A DNA stretch of 64,000 nt from Notospermus geniculatus (Eukaryota > Nemertea > Pilidiophora > Heteronemertea > Lineidae), in contig NMRB01001311.1 in assembly GCA_002633025.1 (NCBI GenBank), forward strand, positions 41,351 to 105,350, in the 5' to 3' direction. The position numbers and the translations under genes are program-made. The notes under the pieces are model-generated. The model searched no databases. It was not told where the DNA came from and saw nothing but the letters and a program-made list of their open reading frames with translations. The stretch's first letter is position 1. The number at the start of each line of letters is the position of its first letter. Below, piece by piece: positions 1 to 10,339 of the stretch.

Positions 1-520
1 CATAATCAATAATCTAATGACCACAATTGCACAAACAGCCATCCCCTTACAAACCCTGGTGATCGTTTTTCTGTCGCCAGAAGAGTGGACATAAATGAAT
101 AATTCAGACATTTCCATCTCCTCAGGAAGTTTCCAGAAGTCTGGCATCTGCCACAGAGATCCGATGAAGTAATCAATGCACGATGAGATACCACCAACTT
201 GTTAGGGTAAGAAGAAGTTTAGGGCCTATCAGACTTGTTACATGTCATGGTAGCCCTGGTTACACCTATCCATAATCCCTGTGCTTTTTGAGACATGGGG
301 TTTTTCCGAACCAGAAAAAACACGGCTTTGACGGTGAGCAGTTACACCACTAAAAGTGCGATTGGTAATAAGTTCCGTGATGGGACCTCTGTTTCGATAG
401 CTTACTCCACAACCAGTAATCTCAAACAACAGCTCAGACATCTCAAGAATTTCAAGCACAATCCAAAAGGGGCTGTTCACTTAAGGCTCAATTGTACAAT
501 ATAAATCAAAGAATTACATT
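1..520. other. No gene recognised
   Basis: Short open frames occur on both strands, but none has convincing splice sites, a recognisable domain or clear coding character. A short block near 462-482 (caaaaggggctgttcactta) recurs in inverted orientation around 751-775, either side of the foldback element at 528-632. That suggests further repeat-derived DNA. Confidence 0.5.
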
Positions 521-527
521 GCCCAGG

Positions 528-632
528 GTCCATATTCATAAACCTACTTAAGTCAAAGTGTGATACTTATCTTTTGTGTTGAACAAAGGATAAGTGTCAC
601 ACTTAGACTTAAGTAATTTTATGAATATGGAC
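528..632. mobile_element. Foldback MITE, family tattcataaa/ttatgaata, copy 1
   Basis: The left end gtccatattcataaa and the right end ttatgaatatggac are inverted. The inner arms (cttaagtcaaagtgtgatac and its complement) continue the stem almost to the centre, so the whole 105 bp folds on itself. A second copy lies at 17805-17907. There is no coding capacity. Deletion-derivative DNA transposons typically look like this; the superfamily cannot be told from the ends. Confidence 0.8.
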
Positions 633-1138
633 ACTGGCCTCTTTCTTGCTTATGTCATACTCCCCTCACGCCTGACTGCACAAGCCTCTACTGGAGAGTC
701 TACTCAGGCCAACAGGCCAAAAATGTGGTTCTTGGGATTTTGTAAAATTGACCCTTAAGTGAACAGCCCCTTTTCCAAATTGAGATTTTGAGTGCAAGTG
801 ACAGTTTCGATTACACTCTATCGCCTGAACAAATTGCCATTCATCCTCAAGCTTCCTTCCCAACAAAACAGACAGATTGATTAGATTTTAGATGCATGTA
901 TTATATCAGACACCTGATTTAATACAACATTCACAAATCTTAAAATGCGATTTTCTCAGAACGACCTAAATCATTTTGTCGCCTAGACTGAACCCTCGAT
1001 GTGCCCCAGGGAACTGAGTAGGTGTTCAGAAACAACAGGCGGATGCAGGGAGACCAAATACAAGTGTTAATACGAAGGGTGCAAGAGGTTTTTCTTTCCA
1101 AGTGATATTAGCCACAATGGACAATGTGGCCATGTTGG

Positions 1139-1506
1139 GGCCATGTTGAATTAGCGGAACCAGCGGAAACAACGGAACCTGGTCTGTAGCCGACAGAACG
1201 AACAGGTGAATCGTCCTTGCTTCGTTCAGCTGTTGACTAAAAGCAACACGCGGCTCGGTGTTGGTAAGCAACACACGACTGCAGTCATGATGTGCGGATT
1301 GAGACCTAAATGTAGGCCCTAGGCATGCTAGGTCTAGGCTAGGCTACCGTTGGGCCTACATGGCCTAGGCCGACCGTAGACCTACTTTTTTCGGCGCCTA
1401 ACAATTCGGCTTGAACAGTGCAGTTATTATTTAAAAAACAACATTGTTTTTCCTTCAAGTTCCGCTGGTTCCGTTGTTTCCGCTCGTTCCGCTAATTCGA
1501 CATGGC
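1139..1506. mobile_element. Element with about 45-bp inverted ends (ttagcggaaccagcggaaac)
   Basis: The left arm at 1139-1179 (gccatgttgaattagcggaa onward) is repeated inverted at 1460-1506 with two or three mismatches. The interior includes a stretch rich in cctagg/ctaggc words (1314-1365). No coding frame is convincing. The right arm almost abuts the next element at 1516. Confidence 0.65.
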
Positions 1507-1515
1507 TGACCTTAA

Positions 1516-1775
1516 GGCCTGTCCATACCATCAACATTTTCAAGCATTTCTGCGACAACACATTTTGAAAACTGTTTTGGAAATTTTGCGGCTTGTTCGG
1601 GGTTGGTCTACACTCTGCGACATTATCAAAACATGTTTTCAAATTGTTTTGCAAAAATTGCAGGTCCAGTCCACAATCATGACAATGTGCAACAAACCGA
1701 AAACAACAGTGTTTTGGAAATGTTGCAGCTGGATGTTTTTGAAATGTTTGGAAATGTTGATGGTGTAGACAGGCC
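1516..1775. mobile_element. Inverted-repeat element, ends GGCCTGTC/GACAGGCC
   Basis: The ends are ggcctgtccataccatcaac and the inverted gttgatggtgtagacaggcc. The interior has many short complementary blocks (tgttttggaaat, atttccaaaac). The flanks are taa on the left and ttc on the right, so a 3-bp target duplication is possible but not clean. Open frames cross it on both strands because of the symmetry; they are not genes. Confidence 0.65.
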
Positions 1776-2118
1776 TTCATGGCAACACAAAGGAAGGAAA
1801 AGGATTAGCTGACATAACAATGGAAGCCAAGACACTGTTCTTTATCATGCAGAACCTCCATGTATATCATATTATTATGTATGTAACAGACTCCAAAGGA
1901 AAACTCTGTCAATAGACTCTTCTTAAGAACACCAGGATCTGCAGAAGACACTCGTGCTGATACGAAGTATCGATCGTATCCGGGAAACACAATGGCCGAG
2001 AGGAAATGAGAAAACATTACCCAATGCATGCACAGTTCATCTTATCGTAAGGGACTTATAATAAATCAATTCTGTGTCTTTTCCTGGTGCATTCGACTCC
2101 AACAGGTACATGTAATAG

Positions 2119-2573
2119 CATAAAGGAATCAACCATAAAGGTTTAACTGCGAACGATGAACTTACTGAGGGATACACTTCATGTGTTGTCACCAGATGTC
2201 TCTCACTGCCTGAATTTTGGCTTTAGGCACGAGCGTCAACTTTTTTTGTGGTGAAGAGGCACATGAACCTGTCAACTTGATGCTTTGAATTCCATTTCTG
2301 AGCATAACAGAGCGATTTTCAGGACAATTTGTGCTCCATGTGCAAATGTACGTCAGCCTATTCAAATGTACACAGATGACCCTGCGGTCACATCGTTCGT
2401 GGGGTTCTCATTAATTCAGTCCTTTTGTATCATAAGATCAACTAGTCGGAATTCAACAAAATTTGCAGTGCACGTGCAGAAGGGTCTTGCCTATGGAATA
2501 GTCAAAATGCAAATCTGTTGAGGTTTAAAGGGATATTGTCCACATTGAACCTTTATGGTTGATTCCTTTATGG
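2119..2573 (+). mobile_element. Element with ends cataaaggaatcaaccataaagg, copy 1
   Basis: The ends are inverted: cataaaggaatcaaccataa on the left and ttatggttgattcctttatg on the right. A diverged copy lies inverted at 16489-17228. The block around 2285-2480 is conserved between the copies and is open in one frame in both (shared residues MYTDDPA, SFVGFSLIQS). This could be a remnant of a transposon ORF or just nucleotide similarity. Confidence 0.65.
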
Positions 2574-2576
2574 TAA

Positions 2577-2965
2577 TAGTGAGGTTTTGCAAATTTGACA
2601 AGACAATAAATACGAAATACGAAATTGGACTTTAGTTCCATGATGGAATGTATTCAGGAGATGGTTGGTACCACAAATATCGCCTGCTGCAAGGGCGTCT
2701 TTTAGCGTATGACGTTAGACCGATAGAGTTACGGTGTATACTAAACTTTGAAATTTATCTTTCGTTTCCACTTCATAGATACGAAGTGGGAATTTAAAAA
2801 TTCAAAATGCACCATAACTCTCTCGGTCTTACATGATATGCTAAAAGACGCACTGGCAGCAGGGACATTTGTGGTACCAGCCATCTCCAGAACATTAGGT
2901 CCTGGAAATGAAGTTGAATTTCGTATTTAGTACTTCGTGTTTCGTTAGATTTGCGAAACCTCGCT
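2577..2965. mobile_element. Long foldback element, family tagtgaggtttcgcaa, copy 1
   Basis: The ends are tagtgaggttttgcaaat and the inverted atttgcgaaacctcgcta. The whole 389 bp is an imperfect palindrome (ggtaccacaaatatcgcctg near 2668 mirrors gggacatttgtggtacc near 2862). It lies against the end of the element at 2119-2573. Related copies are at 40571, 42023, 54849 and 56185. The flanks fit a TA target. Confidence 0.8.
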
Positions 2966-3444
2966 ATTGTCTTGACTGTTTTAACACCTGCTCCGGAAAT
3001 ATATCACCCTTGACAACGACGAGGCGACACCCCCTAGCAACCGTATCTATACTCCCATGAACTTTAAATGGCTACCTGTTTACACCGAGAAATTGATTTT
3101 TCCCCCAAGCTATGGAGAATACTATGATATTAAATGTGGGCGACTGCAAGGAAAAAGTTTCGTCAGAAATGTCATACACGCCTACAACATGTACCTGATA
3201 TTTTAGCCCCCACACACCTTGATTCAGCAGACAAAAGAACTATACAGCGACAATAAAGAACATCAACAGGTTTATCATGGAGGGGGGGGGGCACATTTTT
3301 TGGTTCTATAGAGGTGTTGGGTCCCTACAGACCCAAAACTTACTCAATCACCACTTTATTCTATTCAATGAGGTATACACCTACAATGATCTGTTCGAAA
3401 GCACGGTTCGGCTGGGGAATCATACCGACAGGAGATGCTGATTA
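2966..3444. other. No gene recognised; poly-G run
   Basis: Nothing coding is supported. A 10-base G run sits at about 3282. This is unique or decayed repeat DNA between two elements. Confidence 0.4.
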
Positions 3445-4333
3445 GGGGAGACCGGGGCTGGTTGTAACAGGGGTAGGTTGTAACAGAGCTAATATTTCCT
3501 TGAATATCCACTGGGAAGGGCTGAGTTTCCTCACGTATATTGACATTGATACCGGCCACCTTTGTACCAAAGGGCATCTGAATGTCCGAATTGACTTTCC
3601 AAAAAATCGACAAAAAACGTTTTTAGTACATGAAAGTAAAAAATGACCTGATCAGAAAATCTGTTCTGCTTCACTGCCTGTGCAGTTTTAGAAGTTTGTT
3701 TGGATACTATTTGAATAATGATGTAAAGCCTGTACAACTGGTCCAGAGTGATAAGGCCCACTTCCACATGCTTTGGTATTGCAGCCCACATTTGACCTGA
3801 ACTATAGGTGGGGTTGGTTGTAACAAACATGGTAACATCGTCACCCTGCTAAGATATTTGCCTATCTCACTTTTTCAGGTTTTGATAAAATGGCAAAAAA
3901 CCAAATTGCTTACCTCACCACTTGGAGATAGGCAAAATTAAGGTTTTCATCAATCCTCACCCCTCATCCTATAGACTGTTCAATCGATTATTTTTTGTAA
4001 GAAGAACGGATTTGCTGTGTTTAGAAGTTTATTTAGGAGACAAATACCCGTGTCGTTTTGAAAAACACATGAAGAAGTAAAGGGAAATTTGCCATGCTCA
4101 CTTTATGAGATGTGTTACAACCAACCCCGAAATTTTTTGACGGGGCAGGTGGTACCACTCGACTTTGGACCCATTTTTCAGAGACATGGATAGAGATGGC
4201 TAAACTTTGTTTAGTGCACAAGTGACCATTGATATCAAATATTCAAAAGACCAAGCAGGTTATGAATACCTCCTGTAATTAGGAAGTAATCGACCTCAAA
4301 AGAAAAAGTGTTACAACCAGCCCCGGTCTCCCC
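3445..4333. mobile_element. 889-bp non-autonomous DNA transposon, ends GGGGAGACCGGGGCTGG
   Basis: The left end ggggagaccggggctggttg is mirrored by caaccagccccggtctcccc, and the match continues through ttgtaaca, about 25 bp of inverted repeat. The element is flanked by ta on both sides, as Tc1/mariner-type elements are. The end motif ggttgtaaca recurs inside (3471, 3815) and inverted at 4114. The largest frame inside is about 99 codons and lacks transposase features, so the copy is non-autonomous. Confidence 0.8.
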
Positions 4334-4712
4334 TACTTGTAAATACTTCTAGAAGTCTTATGAATTTTACCTCCATGTACAGCCAGAAATAGCGGTGCCA
4401 TTAAAGAACCCTAGAAGAGAGGATCTGAGAAGTCAAGGTTGGTACTACCCACTCGCCAAATCGCCATTGGCTACCAGCAGTGCACTTCATTTTGGCTAAT
4501 AATATTCATGACTGGCTCCAACCAAGGGACTAACTACGCTGTCGGCGAATTGACCCGACTTACTACGTACATTTTGTAATGCATTTTTGTAGTCCGTCTT
4601 ACTGCTGCTAGGTGGCTCCCTTTATGCCGACAGTCAAGTAATGCATTTGAGATCTAATACCGTGCTGCTTTAATGACATTACCGGATAGCAAACCTATGA
4701 TTTCAGTTTTGC

Positions 4713-5029
4713 TTAAAGGTGCTCTAGTTCGAATTGTAAACATTACGGTTTGTTTATTTACATGGTTGATTATAATAGTTATTTTTCCTCGGACAGGTGG
4801 CAACACCACGTATACCAAAACATTAATGTTACCGGTATCTATTTTTACATGTATATCTATCTTGATAAATATTCTTGTAACTGAAATATATTTATGATTT
4901 TACGCTCAAAAACAAACAAAAAGTTGTGAATGGCGAGATTTAATTCGATTTTATCTGATTTGTTAGTACCAGAAGTTGACAACAGGTGGCACACCGTAAT
5001 GTTTACAATTCGAACTAGAGCACCTTTAA
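4713..5029. mobile_element. MITE bounded by TTAA, ends ttaaaggtgctctagttcga
   Basis: Left arm 4713-4751 (ttaaaggtgctctagttcga onward) and right arm 4995-5029 are near-perfect inverted repeats of about 36 bp. Both outer edges carry TTAA, the target preferred by piggyBac-type elements, though TTAA may simply be part of the repeat. The two open frames here are incidental. Confidence 0.7.
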
Positions 5030-5784
5030 AACCCTTCAGGGAAAAATGGAAAAATATCAGAAGACTTCACTCAGGTGCTAAAGGGTTAATAGGTTACCTT
5101 GGAAATATCACTTTATTACAATCAATCAACGAATATTGTCATCGGCATGAGATTACACGAGTGGGAGTGGTTTTCTATTAATATTGAATGGATTTACCCC
5201 ATGTTATCATTAAACGTAGAACACGCATGCTACTCTGATGAGCATGTGTTCCACACTAATACACATGCGTCCATGTGCATGCGTTTATATCGCATGGTGC
5301 AGTTTAGTGGTGCATGTACGATATGGTTTAAAAGTGCACGAGTGGAAATGCGTGTCATAAATGTTATCGTTTACTCTCATGGGGTTTTTTATAGAGATTT
5401 ATCTCAACACATGGAATTATGATTAATGGTCTAATAAATTGTACAATAACAGATGGCGGCGAAATCTTGTTAGCGGTGTCAAGTTGACTCACACACTGAA
5501 TCAACCGAGGTCCAGACAATGACCACAGCAGGAGCGGCGAGACAGGACCAGAGATGCCGGTGTAATAGAATCTAATGCCCCTGATACAGGATTTCCCCCC
5601 AACAATACGTTTACCGATTAAGCGGCAACATTGAATTGGACTCAAGAGAGAACAAGACCCTTAATCCTGTGACAAAAGGGGCACATCAGGAAGACAGAGA
5701 TCAGATTCTATCACAGCGGTTTTTTACCAAATTCTAGCTGTGACCTACATGTATGTATGTAATGTAGCCAACTTCCCAGGTTAA
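5030..5784. other. No gene recognised
   Basis: The only suggestive sequence is cagatggcggcgaaatc at about 5450, a YY1-like motif over an ATG, but the frame stops after five codons and no strong donor follows. Short inverted blocks with catgcg words occupy 5210-5300. Confidence 0.4.
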
Positions 5785-6112
5785 CAGGGCCGTATTTAGT
5801 GGGGGGGGGGCAGGGGCAGTTGCTTCCCAGAGCCAACCAAAAAACGCAGGGCCGTAGCTAGCTTTTTTCTGCTAGGGGGGCATTTTAAGCAGATGTGCTC
5901 AATGGACGTGGGCTTTGCCTTCGAGCGACCCCAGAAAAATTTTGAGAATTAGAAGCTCTGAGATGCGATTTGAAGTCAATTTCCTGTGCTCTGAGATACG
6001 AACAAAAATGATCTTTTATCCCATTTGATTTTGCTGAAAAAAATGTTTTTGAACAATTGGGCTGGGGGGGGGGGCATTTGCCCCCCCTGTCCCTACGCTA
6101 GATACGGCCCTG
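5785..6112. mobile_element. Element with ends cagggccgtat / atacggccctg
   Basis: The left end cagggccgtatttagtgggg and the right end cgctagatacggccctg are inverted. A related internal motif cagggccgtagctagc occurs at about 5849. The inner borders are poly-G (5801-5811, 6065-6074) and poly-C. No coding potential. Confidence 0.6.
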
Positions 6113-6616
6113 AATCGTGAATGGCCCTGGTAAATTCATTGAGGAAGTGGTCTTCTATTGAGGAAAGATAGGCTATTCCGCAGGAAAAGGGTTTGGACAC
6201 TTTTGCAGTGTAATGGGTTTGTAATGGGTCCATTCAAGGTCCAACACCTTTTGATGGCAGCTTCTTCCTGCATCACATGAAGACAGCCAAGCCTCTTCTG
6301 TGGGTGAAAATGACATATTGTCGACTCTAAAATGTCAACTTTTCATACAGATAACTCATATTTCATATTTAATACGATGACAGATTGACATTCAGACAAA
6401 ATGTTTTGAACCTACATGTACAATGTACCCAATAGGTCAGTGAGTTTCTTCTAAAAAATAATAAAGTATGCAAGTAAATCTAATACATCTAATACATTAC
6501 ATGTATAAAGCAAATTCGCCCGGTCCATGGAGGGAGCTGCGCAAGACCTTATTCGATTGCTCTTGATACAAGGAGTGATCTTTTCAAGGTTAAAATTTTA
6601 AAATCGGCCAAACAGC

Positions 6617-6896
6617 TTTAAAGCCCCACTGTATTGAATCTGAAAAACGCAAATCATCGCCGCGATTCTTGACGTCAGTGCACGACGTCACGACGTGTAA
6701 AATGTACTGCGCTCCATCTGAATACATAGAGCCCTCCCTGCAGGTTTTTTCATTGTGTGCTGAAAACTAGGCCTTGATTCTCGGAAATACGCATCAGGCA
6801 GGCATTTTGGGGACCTTCACGATGCTATGAGACCTCGACCAGCATTCTCCCAACACTTTGAAAATCCAGCAAAATTCAATACTGTGGGGCTTTAAG
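6617..6896. mobile_element. MITE, ends tttaaagccccactgtattg
   Basis: The left end ttaaagccccactgtattgaa is mirrored by ttcaatactgtggggctttaa, with a TTTAA-like border. The interior block at about 6700-6780 (ctgaatacatagagc, gtgtgctgaaaactag) recurs diverged at 56590-56665, so the family is dispersed. Confidence 0.65.
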
Positions 6897-6899
6897 TAG

Positions 6900-7686
6900 T
6901 GTTTTTCAGTGAAATTGCATCAAATTCAAAAGCAATGACGTCACAAACGTTCTGTTACATCATGCATGTCATCATCGTTGACGTCTGATATCTGCATGAC
7001 GTAATGACGTCATCACGTCACTGAGGTACGTCAGCAGCTGGGCTAAATGTCCACAAAGTACCGTATCTTATACAATAACACAAACCCGGTTTACCGGATA
7101 CTAAAGCTAGTGTCTAATAAAGTATGCAAGTAATGTTGAATTCTGGTCCAATTTGCATACATGGCCAGCACTGCAGAAGTTCAATATAAACCGACAAAGC
7201 AGAGATAAGTCAAATCCAGAATAAATCCACTATTATTGCCAAAATTGAGACCCCACTCAAATATGCAGACACCGGTGGATTTTCCAGGTCAGTGATTCCA
7301 AAAGACTATCAAGACATTATCATGGCATTATGTCAATGTCAAATTTTTTTTGGCAGGATTTATTCAAAGGTGACATTGGACACTCGATGAAGATGGAACT
7401 ACCACGAGTCACATTCTTGGGAAACAGGCAATTGTACTGAACAATAGGAACTGTAGAAGATCTGAAGCAAAGGACAATACATGTAAATCGGGCACGTGCC
7501 GTCATTTTGCCTAATATATGCCGAGAATAACCAAATGTAGACTTCAGGATACCGGCGAAGAAAATTTCTGACAAATCCACAATTGTTCCAATTTGGAGGT
7601 GGAAACTGAATGGCTGGTTCAGAAAATTACCTACCTGTACAAATTACACGTTTATCCGAAAAATTTGTCAGAATTTGGTAATCCAG
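6900..7686. other. Intergenic; no gene recognised
   Basis: Contains a CRE-like cluster of tgacgtca-related words at 6935-7030 (gacgtcac, tgacgtctga, gacgtcat). Nothing else is supported. Confidence 0.35.
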
Positions 7687-7849
7687 CGAGGAGAGAAGCA
7701 ATGTATCGACGTCCTTTGTGGTTGAGAGGCAAGAGATGAGGAGCGGTCCATTCAATAGGAGGGGAGACAGGGAGGCTACATTAGCTACCATACAAGGCAA
7801 TATTGATTTTATACGCTGTTGGCGTGCGCACATCAACATACTGGAATAA
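7687..7849 (+). CDS. Possible terminal exon, unknown protein
   Basis: The open stretch begins after gtaatccag and runs 53 codons to TAA. It reads as a charged, mixed sequence (EERSNVSTSF, then ERQEMRSGPFNRRGDREA). The upstream pyrimidine tract is poor and I recognise no family. A stretch this long could be chance. The other strand is also open here. Treat as a candidate only. Confidence 0.2.
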
Positions 7850-9228
7850 TTACCTCGTCAAAAAATTTATCAATTTTCCTAGTGTGACTTTTTACGTGTG
7901 TTATTTTAATGTCAAATCGATGAAATGTGTATTATTTGGATTTTTTAATGAAAGACCTCAAACGATAATGAAGGGTACAAAAGGTATGAGTCACCGAGTC
8001 ATCCAGGTTAATTGGTGTAGTGCAAGAGAACACAGGGCAAGAAAGCGGGAAGCCATGGGTTCAAAGTCTGGATAGATGTTTACAGTCGGGCGCCACAATT
8101 CTGTGCGTGGTTGCTATGAAAGCGGGCACAGGGCCGACGCAGCCGGGGGGGGGGGGGGTACCCCCCCCCCAATAATCGTGGGTGATGTGCCCTTTTTGGT
8201 TGGGGGTGCCCTTTTGAAATGGGCACGCAAATCCCAAAAGGGCACTATTGCACGCCCCTCCAAGTGTTATGTCCATTGTCACCCGCCCAGATGCCAAGAA
8301 ATATCAGACTATAACCTTAACTTTAAGGCCGGGTTTATTTGCACAGCAGCTGTGTATGCAAGGCAGGTTATAGCGCTTGGAGGCACAGCTGCTGTGCGTC
8401 CAATACGTACGGATTTTCTTATGTGCACAGCAGATCCGCATACTGTATAATAACAGACTCCGCCTACTTTCGCTGTAATAAGGACGGGAATTGTCTCGGA
8501 TAGAAAGCTGTGATTCCAAACAGCATGGTGGTGCTTGCTCGCGTGGGGGGTTACCAAATCCAATTTCTCCTTTTGGTAAAGACACAAACCTGTTCATTTT
8601 TAGCTCAATAGATCGGCGTTTTTTAATGGGCAAGTGCCCTTATGTGCATGGCGAGATGTTTTTGACCTACATGTAATCTGCCCAGGGTACCACTCTTCAA
8701 ACATTTTGTCACCACCTCTGTAATTACACTTGACGGAAAGGGCAGGTAGCCTATTGTCGTATCCAAACCCTAATTTGGGTTAGGGTCACGCAGTAATTAG
8801 GCCTAGCCCTGATTAGGGTCATCTGGACCTAATCTGTCATACTGTATGACGGCGGAAGCTTATGTGCTTGTCGAAAGGCGTGAGCTCGGCAGGCAACGAA
8901 CTTAGTGATAAAATCTTGCTGCTCATCATCGCCAGGGCCTTCTGAAAATCACTTTGTTTCGCAGTCCCCCTCCACGTCATTTTTTTCTGCGGCCGGGTTT
9001 CTAGCAAACATGTTTGCCAAGTAGATTATTCATTCTAATTTCCTAATTTTCCTGGATGACACAAACACCCTGAAAATTGCCCACTAAAATTGCCTAACAA
9101 GGACTACGCCCCGTCCGCTAATTTTTTTCCCTGGGCCGTTCGGTGGATTCCGAGTACTTTCAGTAAACAAAAAAAGCAGAAAGCAAAAAAAGCAAAAAGA
9201 AAAAGACAGGAAAAGCGGCGAAAAAAAA
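7850..9228. other. Intergenic with small inverted repeats
   Basis: Poly-G followed by poly-C (8143-8170) makes a G:C hairpin. At 8338-8400, gcacagcagctgtg words are inverted around ttatagcgctt. At 8763-8845, tgggttagggtcac and gattagggtcat repeat. The stretch 9175-9215 is purine-rich. No supported gene. Confidence 0.4.
9221..9228 (-). terminator. Pol III T-run terminator of the tRNA-like gene
   Basis: Eight consecutive T on the minus strand directly after the tRNA-like 3' end. RNA polymerase III stops at four or more T. Confidence 0.6.
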
Positions 9229-9302
9229 TGCCCCAGTCGGGAGTCGAACCGGGGACCTGCGGTGTATAATGCGAACGCTCTACCCGATTGAGCTACCGAG
9301 AC
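9229..9302 (-). tRNA. tRNA-like gene, anticodon TAT (Ile) by position; possibly a pseudogene
   Basis: On the minus strand the 74 nt have canonical tRNA segment lengths: a 7-bp acceptor (gtctcgg with ctggggc, four Watson-Crick and three G-U pairs), D arm gctc...gagc, T loop ttcgact, A discriminator, and A and B boxes (ggtagctcaatcgg; ggttcgactcc). The loop attatac puts TAT at 9266-9268. Eight T residues follow the 3' end directly, a Pol III terminator. The anticodon stem has about three mismatches and the T stem two, so it may be a decayed gene or a tRNA-derived SINE head. Confidence 0.6.
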
Positions 9303-10339
9303 ATCTGGCACCGACGGCGGTACATCGAGACATGCTTATCGGTGGGCATGAATATTAATTAGCTGAACGTGCATGCAAGAAAATTATTCGTACTGCGTAC
9401 ACAGCAGTTAGCTGTGCAAATAACCACTTCGTAACTTTAAATAGCCTTAGGGACTTTTTACACCATCTCCTAATCACACTCAGTTTTGCATCATGCTCAT
9501 TGTTAGTTACATGTATTACCTTGTTAAATGACAGTTCCACCTTTGGGTCTGCAGTGCCCATTCGGAGCAGTCCTCTGGATAGTCTCGCACAACCAGCCCC
9601 GCGGTCATACTCCGAGGTCGTTAGACCGAGGGTCTGGCACGGAACGCAATTCTCATTGTAGTGACCTCATTTCGATGATTCGAAATGGGGTCAGCTTCGC
9701 TGATTGGCTAGTCACTACCAATGTATTATGCATGCATGCATGAAGTGCAGTGTAGTTGTGTTCTACGTCATCAGTTGTAGGTAGATTGTCCGCCATGATG
9801 GTTGTACAATGTTACAAGTCAAAGTAACCATACGGACCAGACTCTAAAATTGGAAATTTATTGGAAATTGCAAGAGTCTGGTGGCACGAGACTATGCTCT
9901 GGATACTTGGTACTGGATACCGTCCGCTTAGTATGTATATGATGGTAGTCGTACCCATATTAGTGCAATACCAATGACCATTCACAACACCATTCTACTG
10001 CAGAAAACTCTAGAAATCACAGTTTTGCATGATATTGCAAAAAAAGAACATTTCATTTCTCATTCATTGATTACAGCAGAATTTTGAGTGGCATGTTAAT
10101 ATAACAGGACAAAAATGCAGCGCCATGCGAATATTAATATTGACTATGGAACTCTTGTGTTTTTACAGCAATTAAAAATAATTATGATGTGTAATGAAAG
10201 AGTTGATAAAAATGCATTTCATAATACAGAGGATATAGAAACGCTTGGCATGTGGACCAAACTTGGATGCGGAGGTACATGTAGCTGGATGTAAAGAGGG
10301 ACCTACATGTATGTATCAAGTAGGAAGCCTTTGTAGGAA
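9303..10339. other. Intergenic; no gene recognised
   Basis: A short inverted motif, tagtctcgcaca / ggcacgagacta, lies at 9578 and 9883. The block 9640-9720 (cattgtagtgacctcatttc, then gctagtcactaccaatg) has partial self-complementarity. No splice-supported exon seen. Confidence 0.35.

Noticed and set aside
2285-2521. Conserved peptide block (MYTDDPA, SFVGFSLIQS) as a gene
   Set aside because: It lies within a dispersed element and the similarity to 16600-16790 is at nucleotide level; no transposase motif could be named.
9084-9311. Minus frame beginning MPDVSVAQSGRAFALYTAG
   Set aside because: This is the familiar false translation of a tRNA gene.
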